Below, in pieces: positions 12,606-39,921 of a stretch of 64,000 bases of DNA. The first letter of the stretch is position 1. Every line of letters begins with the position of its first letter. A program made the position numbers and the translations under genes. The notes beneath the pieces were generated by a model. The model did not search any database, was not told where the DNA came from, and saw nothing but the letters and a program-made list of their open reading frames with translations. The stretch covers positions 126,501 to 190,500 of the forward strand of contig NC_084845.1 of NCBI RefSeq assembly GCF_033115175.1, written 5' to 3'. Origin of the DNA: Lepus europaeus. Taxonomy: Eukaryota > Chordata > Mammalia > Lagomorpha > Leporidae.

Positions 12606-13468
12606 GCAGGGGCCCAAGTACTTGAGCCATCTTCCACTGTTTTCAAAGGTGCATTAGCAGGGAGCTGGATAAGAAGTGTAGCAACCAGGACTCAAACCAG
12701 CACTCATATGGGATGCTAGTGTAACAGGCGGCAGCTTAACCCAGTGTGCCACAGTGCCAGCCCCCACTTCTTCCATATTTTAAATTCTCTCAGCAAATGC
12801 TTTATTCAATACAGGTACACATGTATGTATTGCATATATTTCAAATGTCTTAGTACTTGATATTTCATAGTATTTTTTGAGATGCAGAGAGAGTACACTT
12901 CCATCTGCTACTTCACGCCCCAAATGCTCATGATGGCTAGGAGTGGGTAAGGCTGAAGACAGGAGCTGGGAACTCAATCTGTCTCCCATGTGGGTGGCAG
13001 GAGCCCAGATATTTGAGCCATTACTGCTGCTTCTCAGGGCATTTCTTAAAAGGAAGCTAGAGCTTTTAGAGCTAGAGCTAAAAGCAGCCAGAGCCAGGAA
13101 TCAAACCCAGATACTCTGATGTGGAAGGCAAGCTGCTGCTGCCTTTTTTTTTTTTTTTTTAATGTATTTATTTGAAAGGTAGAGTTCAAGAGAGGGAGAG
13201 ATAGAGCAAGAGGGAGAGACAGATTGAGAGATCTGTCCACTGGTTTATTCCTCAAATGGCTGCAATAGCCAGGGCTGGGTCAGGCCAAAGGCCTGGGTCT
13301 CCCAAGTGGATGCAGCAACCCAAACATTTGAGTCATCTTCTGCTGCTTTCCCAGGAGCATTAGCAGGGAGCTGGATTGGAAGTGGTCAGCAGACACTTGA
13401 ACTGGAACCCATATGGGATGCTGGTGTGGCAGGTGGAGGCTTAACCTGCTATAGCACAATTCCAGACC
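12604..13468 (-). mobile_element. Three minus-strand C-SINEs (12,604-12,763 partial; 12,865-13,143; 13,144-13,468)
   Basis: The first is a head-proximal fragment next to the TA repeat. The second is old. The third starts with an 18-base T-run and ends in a diverged head. Confidence 0.82.
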
Positions 13469-13762
13469 TGAGGCAAGCAGCTTAACTGGCATTAGGGATA
13501 GACATATAGATCAGTGGAAAACTATAAAAACATGTACACACACAGGCCCAACTGAGTTCTGACAATGCTGTAAAGGGATTGAGAAGGGCTTCAATCAACA
13601 CCTGCAAGGATACCCATTCGTAGCTCTTATTAGGACTGCCAACTGAGCGGTTTCCTAAGGAGTGTTTGTGCAGTAGAGTGCAGCTCCATGAGGGAGTGAG
13701 GGAGGTCCCCTGTGCACTTTATCTCTGCTGCGGCAGTTCAGTCTCCAGCACACAGCAGCAAT

Positions 13763-14573
13763 TTTTTTTTTTAACGATTTATTTATTTGAAAGAGTTAGA
13801 GAGGGGCAGAGGCAGACAAAAGATCTTCCATTCTCTGGTTCACTCCCCAAATGGCCGCAACAGCAAGAGCTGAGCCGAACCAAAGCCAGGAGCCAGGAGC
13901 TGCTTCTGGGTCTCCCATGTGTGTACAGGGATCCAAGGACTTGGACCATCTTCTGCTTTCCCAGGTGCATTAGCAGGGAGCTGGCACCCACATGGGATGC
14001 TGGCACTGCAGGTGGTGGCTTTACCTGCTACACCACAGCACTGGCTTCACACAGCAGCAATTTTTATTTGCTCAAGCACAGGGAGAGGCATTTGCTAACC
14101 CTCTTTCCCTAGGTGCCCTTCTTTCTCCCTTGCCGGTTAGCTCTGATGATGGGGCTGTGGTCTTGGCCCAGCACAAGTTATGCAGAGTAGCTACTCACTC
14201 AACAACTGATAGCTGCAGGCAAAATGGACCCAGGGTTAAATGAGATTAAAAGCAGTCTTTAAAATTTTATTTTCACTTTATTTGAAAGACAGAGGCAGAG
14301 ACACAGACTTACATTAGTTTGTTCACTTCACAAATGTCCGCACCAACTGGGGCTGGGCCACAGCCAGGAGCCCGGAACTCAATCCCACATACTTGACCTG
14401 CCTTCTCCCAGGGTGCACATTAGCAGGAAGCCGGAATTGGAAGCAAAAGAGAAAGAACTCGCATTGCCAGGAAGCTAGAACTGGAAGCAGAGAAGAAAGG
14501 ACTGGAACCAGATACTTTGATACAAGATGCAGACATCTCAAGTAGTGTCTTAACTGCTGTGCCAAATGTCCAA
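13763..14573 (-). mobile_element. Two C-SINEs (13,763-14,050; 14,255-14,573)
   Basis: Minus-strand copies. The first is flanked by CACAGCAGCAATTTTT on both sides (target duplication). The second is old and diverged. Confidence 0.85.
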
Positions 14574-15867
14574 CCTAAGGAATGCCTTGGTGTCACTCAC
14601 CTGTCTCATTTGGTTTGGTTTGCAGGCAGATCTGTCTTTGAAGAGGAAAGACGGTTGCTGAAGATACAACTCCCAAATCTGGTACATGAACTCCTGGGGC
14701 CAAGATGGCACCTTTCTTCATAACTCCAGCAAGTCCTTTGACTCTCCTTAGCATAGCTCAGGTCACATGAACACCCATGCCCCATCATTACAGCTTCAGG
14801 CTGAATACTATGATGACCAGGCCCGAGGCATGTGCCTGATCAACACTTGATGAATAAACAAGTAGATGCATAAGCAATTAATGAGTATACTTCCTTTTCC
14901 AGTTAATAGCAAAGTCTTTCTCAGGCTTTTTTCCACTTTTCCCACCAACCCTGGTCATTAATGATTACGGCTGCTAACTTATGGTAGCTAATGATGATTA
15001 AATTATGGAGTTTGGCTTTAAAGCTGAAAATCTTCCACATCAAGGGAACTGTTTTCATTTGTGTCCTCCCAAAATTCCAATTTTGAATCCCTAATTCAAG
15101 AAGTCTGAGCGGAAAGTGATATAATTAATGAACCCCACCCAAACTGGCACCCTAGGCAGGTAAAAGGGCCAGTCACCAGGCTTTGTTCTAGCTTTCTTCT
15201 ACAAGGGAAACATTACCTTCCACCTTCTCCTGGGCAGGTTGGCTGCTCTATATGTAGCCCAGCAGGACACAAGGCAGCAGCTTCATGGGAGGTGGAGAGG
15301 ACCCATAACCCATATACTGGGGTGGGGGGGCATTTTATGATCTCTAACCACAGCTAATCATATATGGTACAAAGGATTGAGCTGTAATCACCAGTGTCTA
15401 CCCTATACCCTACATAGCTCAGCTGGACTTTAATTCTGCTCCCACACAGACCCCTAGGTTGGAAGTAAATAATTATTACACCTCAGGAAGACCAAAGCAA
15501 GACTAGGGGTAGGCATATATCTTTATGGTGCTGGGGAGAAATGGAGCAGACTGGCCCCAAACTCCCCTGCCTGTAAGCCTGCTTGTCTGGGTGTGGTCAT
15601 CAATAGAATGAGTAAGAATCACTCTGGGCAGAGGCAGCAGCAGCAGTTGTGGTTCTTATCCCAATACATGAACTGATCACTATGGTCCAAAGCCTCTCCA
15701 TCTGGGATCTCCTGCTTTCACCCCAAACATGACTCTCAGGAAATGTTCTCCTCAGGAAGTGTAATTTTGGCATAAGAGATACAGTGACATCCAACATACA
15801 AGTTTTGCTGAACTGACAATTTACCTTTTAGGGAAATAGTTTCTAAAATCTTTAAAATCAAAGGGTC
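14574..15867. other. Intergenic, nothing recognised
   Basis: No supported gene, RNA or repeat on either strand apart from a short G-run near 15,321. Confidence 0.5.
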
Positions 15868-16217
15868 CAAGCCGGCGCCGTGGCTCAATAGGCTAATCCT
15901 CCCTTGCGGCGCCGGCACACCGGGTTCTAGTCCCCGTCGGGGCGCCGGATTCTGTCCCAGTTGCCCCTCTTCCAGGCCAGCTCTCTGCTGAGGCCTGGGA
16001 GTGCAGAGGAGGATGGCCCAAGTGCTTGGACCCTGCACCCCATGGGAGACCAGGAGAAGCTCCTGGCTCCTGGCTTCAGATCAGTGCAATGCGCCGGCCG
16101 CAGTGCACCGGCTGCGGCGGCCATTGGAGGGTGAACCAACGGCACAAGGAAGACCTTTCTCTCTGTCTCTGTCTCACTGTCCACTCTGCCTGTCAATAAA
16201 TAAATAAATAAGTAAAA
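15868..16217 (+). mobile_element. C-SINE with 17-bp target duplication
   Basis: Full-length copy flanked by AAAATCAAAGGGTCCAA on both sides. Confidence 0.95.
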
Positions 16218-17119
16218 ATAAAATCAAAGGGTCCAACAAATCAAATCTGGATCCACACACTGAGCTTCAGAGGGTGGCAGCAAAAGCTAGGCAACAATAA
16301 AGGACACACTGTCCACAGACACCAGGGGCAGGGGCTGGGTTACAAATGCCATGTCCCAGGACTACAGGATCTTCTTTCTCAGGACCTTGAAGAACATCCA
16401 CCCTACCAGTCCTTCTGAAGGACAGACACCAGTGCAAATTAGGTCAATCTTAACTACACCTAGTCTTTGCTACCCTGCTGTCCCAGGGCAGGAAAAAGTC
16501 AGAGACACCCTTCCAACATACAAAATCTAGGCCCTCTATGCCTGGTGACAGAGGCCAACTCTGTTCTCAATCCCTCAACACAAAGGAATTAGAACCCCCA
16601 ATATTAAAGGTATCTTTATCACTACACATCCCAGAGCAATCATGGTCTGTGCCACAGCATGACAAATACTACGTGTATCCGTGATAATGGCAAACCTTCC
16701 ATAGAAGTACTCCTACCCTTCCCCCACCAAACACTCGCTCAGCTCATCTTAGCCAGACTGGGTCATGCTTTCTCCTAGACCAGTTGAGGGGAGAAAATAA
16801 GGTCACCTATAGGCTCCGCTAGTCACAATTCTCTCCTGTTTAGAAGAAGGGAGCATGAGGTCTGCCACCCCTGAACACATCATGGTGACTGCCAGGGGAT
16901 GGAGGTGGGATGGCTTCTGTCACAGAAACTGGCAGTGATGTTAACAACCTTGGGCAGGCCAGAGAGTGCAACATAGCTCCCCAAAACTTCCCACACACCT
17001 GGCAGGCATGGGAACAAGATATAAGGTTCAGCTTCTTTCAAAGGGCACTCTCACAAAGGCTGCTCTCAATGTCCTCCTGAAAGGAGACGTCAGCCACAGG
17101 CTCTCCCACGTGCCCTGCT
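16218..17119 (-). other. Region 3' of ZNF584
   Basis: Probably includes the ZNF584 3' UTR. No clear minus-strand AATAAA was seen, so the transcript end is unresolved. Confidence 0.4.
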
Positions 17120-24442
<7,323 letters not shown>

Positions 24443-24449
24443 CGGAACC

Positions 24450-25060
24450 TGCGGGCAGCGCGGCCCCGCGAGACTCGCCGACCGGGACATGCAGCCGAGG
24501 CGCGGCCGTCTGCAGCCCGCAGACCCCCCGAGGCCCGACTGCCCCGCCGAGGATCAGAGAGCCGCCTCCGCACGGCCCCGGGGAGGCGCGGCCATCCCCC
24601 AGCTGGGAGCCGCGGGCCGGTAAAGCGACGGTGACGACCCCCGCCCCTGAGCTGCGGCAGCCGCCGGCGCGGACGGCCGCGGACGCGCCGGGACCCTCTC
24701 TCCGACCGCCCAGCTACAGCCAGGGCAACGCCGGAAGTCCCGCCCAGCTCCCTCAGCGGCTGCCTCGGTTACCGCAGCGCCCGCCTCACACTGTGACGTC
24801 ATTTCCCGGCTCCGCTCGCTATACCGCTTGGTCGTTGTCAAGGCGACGAGGGGCGGGGCGAGCGTCTGGGGCTGGGGTTTCTGGGCGGGCCGCGCCGGCG
24901 GGGGCGGGCCTTCCGGTGTCCGCGGCCGCCGGTTGCCTCGTAACCACCAGACGGGCTGGTACAGCATCCAGTAGGCGCTCCGGGTCCGCGAAAACCCGGC
25001 GCGGGAAGGCGCGAGAGCCGGAGAAGAGCTGACCGCAGGGATGTCCCGCCGAGCCCCGGC
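24450..25060 (-). promoter_or_regulatory. ZNF584: ZNF584 CpG-island promoter
   Basis: Dense CpG DNA just upstream of the proposed ATG. It holds an ETS-plus-SP1-like element (CGCCGGAAGTCCCGCCC, 24,729-24,745), a perfect palindromic CRE (TGACGTCA, 24,795-24,802) and an RFX X-box-like GTTGTCAAGGCGAC (24,835-24,848). Such motif sets are common at housekeeping and KZNF promoters. The transcription start is not directly visible, and bidirectional activity is possible because CpG density continues rightward. Confidence 0.7.
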
Positions 25061-26017
25061 GTCCCTGCTGTAGAGGTGGCCTCGTTGTGTCCGCCCGAGC
25101 TAAATGTCGTCTGTGCCCGCGGCCTCCCCGGAGTCACCCCTCTGCGTGGTGGTCTCTTTACCGAGCGGGAGAGGGAAGGTCCTGGCCAGGGGTCTGGGGT
25201 CGTGGGAGGAGGGAGACGGGCGGTTGGATTTTGGGTGTGTTGTCTTCGTTGCCCCACTCGTATAGGCCCCTGCACAGACGCAAAGGTGTGGATGCCCGGG
25301 ACAGGTTGACCTGCGCACGTCCAGGCTCGAAGCCTGCCCCCGTGGCAGACCCCGTCTCTGCCGTCCCAGATGAGGAGGGCCCGGTAGACCAGAGGGTGAG
25401 CATGTGGTTGAGTGTGCCGGAGGCAAGGGCTCGGCAGGAGGCTGGCAGGGCGCCCCCGCCCCCGGGAGTCTTGGCCTCTGTCTTCTGGGAGGAGCCTCCA
25501 GCTCTGGCATTCGTCATTCTCCTGTTCGAAGCCGCCAGCTTCGTCGCTGTCCTTAACAAGAACTCTGTGTTCCCTCTGCTCGTCTCACGTCTCCCTTAGA
25601 AGCCGCCGTTGGCGCCACCTCTTCTCTCCAGCAGCGTCACGAGCACCCTCACACAGTCTTCACAGGGGCATGAGTAGCTGAGGCAGGTAGAAGTCTCCCG
25701 ATCTTCAGAGCAGCCGATGTCCGGCTTGGTCACCGTCAGACGCCAGGCACTGACACGGGGCTTGAGAATCCGCTGGGCTTTGCCTGCGCGCCTTCCCTGG
25801 ACCTTCAGTTTGTGAAGGTCATTGCTTTTCCCTAGGTGTGGATTTTTCTCACCTCCCAAAATCTATCACGAGGTGGGTTGGTCTCTGCTGGGCTGGACTC
25901 TCACGAATCGGTCCGCAGGTGAACAACACGAACTCTTCAATCTCCTGTGGCAGCCAGACCCTGAGGTTACCTGACCCTGAGGCCTGCACGGGATGGGCTC
26001 CCACATGTCACCTTTTT
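25061..26017. other. CpG-rich upstream flank of ZNF584, no gene
   Basis: Moderately GC-rich with open frames on both strands that resemble no family; treated as promoter flank. Confidence 0.45.
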
Positions 26018-26990
26018 TTCTTAACATTTATTTTGAATGTATTATTTGGAAGGCACAGAGAGAGACAGAGACGGACAATTCAGAGGGCTATTTCATCATC
26101 TGATTCATTCCCCAAATGCCCACAAAGAGCAGGTCAAATCCAGGAGCCTAGAACTCATGCGTTCCTAATATGGCTGAGAAGGACCCAAATATCTCCCAGA
26201 GCATGTGTTAGCAGGAAGCTGGAATCGGAAGCAGAGTCAGGACTGGAACCCAGGCACTACAATGGAGGATACCAGTGTCCCAAGTGCTGTCTTATCCACT
26301 GGCCCAGATGCCCATCTTTCTCATCCTCTTTTAAATAATTTTATTTTATTTATTTGAAAGGAAGAGTTACAAAGAGAGAGAGGGAGAGACAGAGAGAGGT
26401 CTTCCATCTACTGGTTCACTCCACAAATGGCTGCAATGGCCAGGACTGGGCCAGGACAAAGCCAGGAGTCAGAAGCTTCTTCCCAATCTCCCATGTGGAT
26501 GCAGGGGCCCAAGCACCTGGGCCATCCTCTGCTGCTTTCCCAGGCACATTAATAGGGAGCTGGATCGGAAGTGGAGCAGCTGGGACATGAACAAGTGCCC
26601 GTATGGGATGCCAGCATCGCAGGTGGCTGCTTTATCTGCTACGCCACAGTGCTGGCCCTGTCCCTCCCTCCCTCTCCTGATGACTTCCCTGACTGCAGTC
26701 CCCTACCTGTGCCCCACTCACTGTCCAATTATCTATTTTAAAAAAATTATTTATTTGAAAGAGTTACAAGAGAGGCAGAGACAAAAAGGTCTTCCACCTG
26801 CTGGTTCACTCCCCAAGTGGCCCAAGTGGCTGGAGCTGGGCTGATCCGAAGCTGGGAGCCAAGAGTTTCTTCAGGGTCTCCCACATGGGTGCAGGAGCCC
26901 AAGGACTTGGGCCATCCTCTACTGCTTTCCCAGGCCATAGCAGAGAGCTGGATTGGAAGTGGAACAGCTGGGACTTGAACGGGCGCCATA
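26018..26990 (-). mobile_element. Three minus-strand C-SINEs (26,018-26,318; 26,330-26,659; 26,738-26,990)
   Basis: The first is old, the second intact. The third is cut off within its head at CGGGCGCCATAG. Confidence 0.87.
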
Positions 26991-28389
26991 GCAACTCTGG
27001 CCTCAGATTTCTGGTTGGCTCTCTATTTGGGCAGGGCTTCCCTGCTCCTCCCACAAGGGCAGTGGAGGAAATGGGATGCTCCAGCAATGGAAGTCACTCC
27101 TCCTCTGGGCTGTGGCCTCTCCTGAGCACCTCTGCTTTCCCAGTGTGGCCTGCCGTGGGAGTGAGGCCCAGGGAAGTACGATTTCCGGTGTACGAAGAGA
27201 ACTATAGTTGTGGGGTGGGGAAAAGGCAAAACCCGGGCTGCCAGGGCGAGCCATGGAGATGGAAGGGGTTTTTCAGTCCTTGGACCCAGCGTCGAATCTT
27301 CGACCTGCCCTACTGGTCAGCCTGCGTTTCCCGGTTTGTCAGCCTGGACTTTGTTGCTTCCAGTTTCCAGAGAGTGCCTTCTCTTGGCCCCTAACCAGAA
27401 GAGGATGCCATGATGGCCAGTGATGGGTCTGGCGTGGGCAGAACCCTCTCTGCCCCTTGCTGAGGAAATGCTGGCAGGATCCCCGTCAACAGAGCCCCCC
27501 CCCCCCGAGGGGGGGGGCGGAGCTGAGGGACAGGGCCTGGGAAAGGCTGGCTGGGCAGTTGGGGATCCCCAAGAGCTTGGCAGCTGGGACAGTGCTGCCT
27601 GACGATGGCTCTCCACTCAGCAGTGTGGACCTCATCTGCCACCCAGGGCAGCCCATCCCGAGGTGCCTTGGTGCACCCCTCCTACAAAGAAGGCATTCAG
27701 TGACGACTTGTGGATGAACACATTCCCTGCGAGTAGAGTACCGTCGCTCTTTACAGAGAGAACTCAGATCTGGCCTGTTCCAAACGCTGACGCTGCCCCT
27801 CCTCTCGGGCAATCCTAGGCACCTGGAGGAGCAAGTCTGGTGCCTGAAGTGCCCAGAGGTCCCAGCAGAGGGAGGGTGCGGCGGGATGGGGTGGGCAGAG
27901 TAAGGGCTGAGAGGCTGCGTCTCCAGAACCGTGGAGTAGGTGGTGCTGAGGCCACTGGGGAGGGGCACCCCATGATCCTGGCTTGGGCGGTTTCCAGGGG
28001 CCCCTTGTAAGCAGTGGGCGGGCAGGCACCGAGGTACTAATCAGCAGACAGGGATGCTCTCGGGAGGAGAGAATGAGGCCTCAGGCTCCCAGCTGGGAGG
28101 GTGGAGAAGCCACAGCAGCCTCTAGGAGGGAGGGGCCCGACCCCACTGACCACCCTCAGCCATCACCTTGTCTCCCCAGGCCCCTGCCTTTGTGCAGGCT
28201 ATGCCATCTACCTCGACTCCAGCTTCTGGGCACCCTTGAGAGTAACTGAGGTTCCCTCCTCCGGGCACCCTTCCTGGGCCATCCTCAGGCAGTATCCTCT
28301 CCCCTGTGTGTCAATCCAGGCCAGGTCCACTCCTGCCCACCTTCACGCCCCCAGGATGTGATGGGGAGAGAAAAGTTGAGGGAGATCTT
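26991..28389. other. Intergenic, no recognised gene
   Basis: Unique GC-rich DNA between RNF225 and ZNF584. It contains the C12/G10 inverted repeat at 27,495-27,518. Confidence 0.5.
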
Positions 28390-29385
28390 TGAGACCATAC
28401 AGTAGGTTGAATAATGGCACCCAAAGATATGCATGTCCTAATTCCTGGACTTTGTGATCCTGTTACATTACTTGGCAAATGGACTTTGCAGATGTAAATA
28501 GATTCGGATTATTTTGTATTATCTGGGTGGGCCCAGTACTCCCAGTGTCCTTAAAGGGAAAGAGGATGGAGGCAGGCATTTGGCCTAGCCACTTAGTTGC
28601 TGCTTAGCATGCGTGCCACGTGGGAGTGCCTGGTTTGAGACTCAGCTTAGCTCCCAATTCCAGCTTCCTGCTGATGCACACTGGGAGGCATTCGGCGATG
28701 ACTCAACTACTTGGGTCTCTGCCACCCACATGGAAGATGTAGATAGAGTTCCTGGCTTCTGGTTTGACCTGGCTCAACCCCCGCTGTCACAGGCATTTGG
28801 GGGACTGAACCAATAGAAGGGAGATGATTCTATCTCTGCCTTCTAAACAAAATAAAGAGGTTGGCAGGAGGGTCTGAGAGAGATTTGAAGATGCTATGCT
28901 GCTGGTCTTTTTTTAAAGATTTATTTATTTATTTGAAAGAGAGGAGAGGCAGAGACAGAGGGAGGTTTTCTATCTACTGGTTCACTCCCCAATTGGCCAC
29001 AACGTCCAGAGCTGCGCCGATCTGAAGCCAGGAGCCAGGAATTTCTTCCAGGCCTCCTGCATGGGTGCAGGGGCCCAAGGACTTGGGCTATCTTCTGCTG
29101 CTTTCCCAGGCCATAACAGAGAACTGGATCGGAAGTGGAGCAGCGAGGATCCAAACCGGTGCCCATGTGGGATGCCGGCGCTCAGGCAGTTTTACCCACC
29201 ACGCCACAGCACCGGCCCCACTGATGGTCTTGAAGAAGCCATGAGCCAAGAAATGCACCTCTAAAAGCTGGAAAACCTAAGTGAATAGATTGTCTTTTAG
29301 AGGTGATAATACATGTGTTCTTCTAAGGATTGGATTTGGGAGTCATTTGTTACAGTAACCAAAGAAAAATACAGATGGCCAATCC
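28390..29385 (+). mobile_element. Ancient LTR/MaLR-like repeat split by two SINEs
   Basis: Pieces at 28,390-28,565 (TTGAATAATGGCACCCAAAG, GGACTTTGCAGATGT, GGGTGGGCCC), 28,857-28,909 and 29,221-29,385 (AAAAGCTGGAAAAC, CATTTGTTACAGTAACC) are collinear parts of one old mammalian repeat. I am not sure of its family name. Confidence 0.5.
28566..29220. mobile_element. C-SINEs 28,566-28,856 (+, old) and 28,910-29,220 (-)
   Basis: Both interrupt the ancient LTR-like repeat at 28,390-29,385. Confidence 0.88.
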
Positions 29386-30885
29386 TCCTACCTAGCCAGG
29401 TTTCCTCCCTGTGAGGCTGGGTTGTGGCTGCTCAGTGACCCAGTCCACTGATCCCTACCCCGTGGGTGACCTCGGCACCCAGTGTGGGCCAGGAGCTGGG
29501 CTGGAAGGCACACCCTGGGACTCCCTCAGGCTCCTCTCTGGAAGCAGCAGCTCACGCCAAAACTAGCTCTACAGAGATGTGTGGTCCCAGGTCGGGAGCG
29601 TGGGGAGTCCACAAGCACTCCCACACTGCCGCCCAGGGAGTGTTGGCGCTCACTGTGTGTCAGGTGCTGAGAACAGGTGAGTGAACACCTCAAACCAGAG
29701 CCTCCGGCCACACACAAGTCTATGCTAGGTGCTCACCCCAACTCATAGCACCCCATCCCCGGAAGAGGTGAGACAGAACAGGGACTGCAGGGCCTGGGAG
29801 AAGATGTATAATGTGTGTCAGTCTTCACAGAGGGTAGCTGCCTTATACCCCTCTGTGACTGACCCAAGAAGGCTTCTGGGAAGAGGAGGACAGGAGCCTA
29901 TGTGCCACCTTTCCCGGAGGCCACTGACCACCAAGAAAGCTGAGGATGCAGCTGGGGACACAGGGGAGGCTGGGCAGGGCTAATGGAGCCACAGAGAAAA
30001 TGCAGTGATTGATCCTGAGAAATTAAATGAAGGTGTTGGGGCTTCTGGTGTCGGGAGAGGGTCAGGATCTCTCAGGCTAGCCAGGGAGATCCAGGATGCC
30101 CCCTCCTTTTGGCCTCTCTGAGCCTTGATGACCACAGCTGCCCCACAGTATGCTGTGAGGATCCCAGAAGGGCCCACAGGGGAAGGTGAGACCCCAGACG
30201 TAAGACTGGGGTAGAAGCCAGGCCCTCCTCAGCCCTAGCCCGGCCACCCCCGCCCCTCTGAGCCCAAGCTGCAGCCAGGATCAACATGTAGACCACAGGG
30301 TCCCACTTAGGCCCAACTTGGAGGCAGCAGATAGGTTGGGGGCAGAGACTGTCTCTTGCAATGGGCCAATAGGGGAGGGGTCAAGATCAGGGAATAATAG
30401 TTCAAGACAGGGTCCAGCCACATGCAGGGAGCCCAACGCATGCAGCCCTTGGGCTGGCCAAGGATACTCCCCAGGGCTCCACGGTGATGACCCGGACATC
30501 TGCTGCATCACCCTTGCAAACATAGGGGCGGGTGCCACCCTCTGATCCCTGGCCTTCCACAAAGGCGCTGGGATGTGCCTGACTGGACCCCACAGAGATC
30601 TGGCTCGGCGGCATGCCCCAGTAAGTTCCTTACCGGGACCGCCATCAGGGTTCCCTCAGCTGATGGCCACGGGAGTCGGTCAGAGGGTCCTCCGGTTGGA
30701 CCCCTGTATGGAGATCGTGGCAGTCACTCCTTGAGAGGGTTCTTGTCCGTGGTGACGACGCCAGGGATGCTGTGCTCCGCCAGGCCCCGGTCTGGGAAAT
30801 GGGTGACTGCCAGGCACCTGCTAAGGTCCCCAAGAAGGCACGTAGGTCTCTGGGCCCGGAGGCAAGGCCTGCAGCACCAATACAT
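29386..30885. other. Region 3' of RNF225
   Basis: Unique sequence that may include the RNF225 3' UTR. No clear poly(A) signal or other gene was identified. Confidence 0.45.
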
Positions 30886-31791
<906 letters not shown>

Positions 31792-32506
31792 TCAGACTAG
31801 GCCTTTGGGGAGCGGTCCGGTGGGGGCTGAGGCGGCAGAAGCCTGGAGCGCGGTCTGGGAGGCCAGCGAGGACTCCAGGGAGGAGCTGATTCCCCCAGAA
31901 CAGAGCACGGTCGTCCAAACAGGGCAGCTACATCCACAGCAGAGAGGACACGGTGAGGACAGAGCAGAGGAGCCGCTGACCCCGACGGGAGTGTCCCCAC
32001 CCAGGGAAGAACCGAGCCACTCCACAAGCCCCTGTGAGCAGCCCGGGGAAGCCCCTCCTGAGACTCCAGCTGTCTCTAGAGCGGCCCGAGCCACAGGACA
32101 GGTACCCAGCAGCAGAGGCCACAGACCCACAAGGGCCAGGAGCTCCCCCACAGCACAGACCCAAGGCAGCACGCAGGGACCCTTCCTACCTGCAACACTG
32201 CCTTCCCTCTGGCTGGTGGCCTGTCCCCGCCAGTTCTGACCTCTCTGGCCTGACTGGCTTGGGTATGTTTAGTGTCCCTCCCTAGGGGAGGGTACCTAAG
32301 ATGTGGCCACTCCCTCCAGGACCCAGGCAGCCAAGGAACCTGTCCAACAGCCTGCCTCGCAGCCTGGGCCAGTCCTGCCAGAATGAACACCAAAGCCTGA
32401 CCCGCACCGGATGGTGGAGGTGGAGATGACACACTGGGCATGGGCTCAACCCACCGAAAACCTCCTGGTGAACCCTCCAACTTGTGAGTGGCTTGGAAGG
32501 CCTGGG
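31792..32506. other. RNF225 upstream flank
   Basis: GC-rich and presumably contains the RNF225 promoter. No second coding exon is evident, though a CTCTCCAG acceptor-like site lies inside the frame near 31,722. Confidence 0.4.
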
Positions 32507-32815
32507 TCAGCGCTATGTCATAGTAGGCTAAGCCTCCACCTGTGGCGCTGGCATCCCATACAGGTGCCAGTTTGTACCCTGGCTCCTTCGCTTCTGACCC
32601 AGCTCTCTGCTACAGCCTGGCAAAGCAGCAGCAGATGGCACAGGTGCTTGGGCCCCTGCACCAGCGTGGGAGAACAGGGAAGCTCCTGGCTTCAGCTAGG
32701 TCCAGATCCAGGCGTGGCAGCCACTTAGGAAGTGAACCAGATCAAAGACCTGTCTCTCCCTCTATGTAACTCTACCTCTCAGGTAAATAAATCTTAAAAA
32801 AAAAAAAAAAAAAAA
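32507..32815 (+). mobile_element. C-SINE between RPS5 and RNF225
   Basis: Complete body and A20 tail, followed by a G-rich tract (32,817-32,838). Confidence 0.9.
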
Positions 32816-33226
32816 GTGGGGAGGGGGGTAGGGGGGCCCTGGGCCATAGCCACCAACCATGGTCAGAATGAAGCCACATGAAGGTGGATCTCACGAATCC
32901 CAGGGTGTGGCCAGCAGATAGTGAAGAATGTGGCCTAGAACACAGGCCCTCACTCTCTGAACTGGAGAATGTTTCCAGGTAACAGGGTCCAGGATGGTCA
33001 GCTCCCAACAAAGCCCCTTCCCAGCCCAGTGCTATCTGACGTGCCAATTCCTCAGATGTAACTGCTGGAACCCTCCAGGCAGACTGAACTACAGCCTGAT
33101 ACCATGGTTCTGCCAAAGAGCCCCTACAGATGAAGCAGCAGCCCCCAGGCCGCCATGGCCACACTGCCCCTGCCCCAAGGATGGACAACGACACAGCACA
33201 GTGGAACTGCTCCAAAGGCAGAAAAG

Positions 33227-33232
33227 TTTATT
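33227..33232 (-). terminator. RPS5: RPS5 poly(A) signal AATAAA
   Basis: AATAAA on the minus strand starts 18 bases after the TGA stop codon. The very short 3' UTR implied is normal for ribosomal-protein genes. Confidence 0.85.
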
Positions 33233-33249
33233 GGGCAGCAGCTGGGAAC

Positions 33250-39321
<6,072 letters not shown>

Positions 39322-39850
39322 TCAGGAGGCGCCGAACGCGCTCAACATCCTCTCGAACCCCCAAAAAACCGCTCAGCTGTCCATCAAGCAAGGTCAGCGT
39401 CCACCCAGGACTCCCACGCCCAAGATCGCGCAGTCCCCTGGCCACCAGCTGCCGCTGCTAGGCACGACAGGCCACAGCAGCTCGGCAGGTGTCGCTGAAT
39501 AAACACTCTGAACACTGCACCCGCCAGCACCACCAGCGCCGAAGTTCCCGTTCTTAGCTGGCACTGAGGCCTGCTCCCGCGGAGAAGACGCGTACGCAGC
39601 AAAGGGCATCACGGAGTAACTAAACTTATTTCCGTGTCTAACTGCAGACTCTGAAACAGCCGCCGAGCCGCACAGCGCCGGCACGAGGGCAGGGCTGACT
39701 CTGCCCGCGCCCGTTTCCCGTACAAAAAGGCGAGGCCAAACGAGGGAAGGAATCGGGCCGAGGGGCCCGCCCACGGCTCCCCGTAAGCCCCGGGACCTCC
39801 GTCCCTCGGAGCGCTGACCCCGGCAGCCTCCCTCGAGCGAACACACTCAC

Positions 39851-39921
39851 CTGAGGGTGCGTCCCGGGCGCCTCACTCCCTCGCGGTGCACCACGCGCCG
39901 CCCTGGCACAGGCAGGAAGAG
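39851..39921 (-). other. RPS5: RPS5 non-coding leader exon with 5'-TOP start
   Basis: Read on the minus strand, the segment starting at about 39,921 begins with the pyrimidine run CTCTTCCTG, the terminal oligopyrimidine signature that places ribosomal-protein mRNAs under mTOR/LARP1 translational control. It ends at 39,851 before a GTGAGT donor. Splicing to the acceptor before 39,235 puts the ATG one base into the next exon. The start site is inferred from the TOP motif, not measured. Confidence 0.85.
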
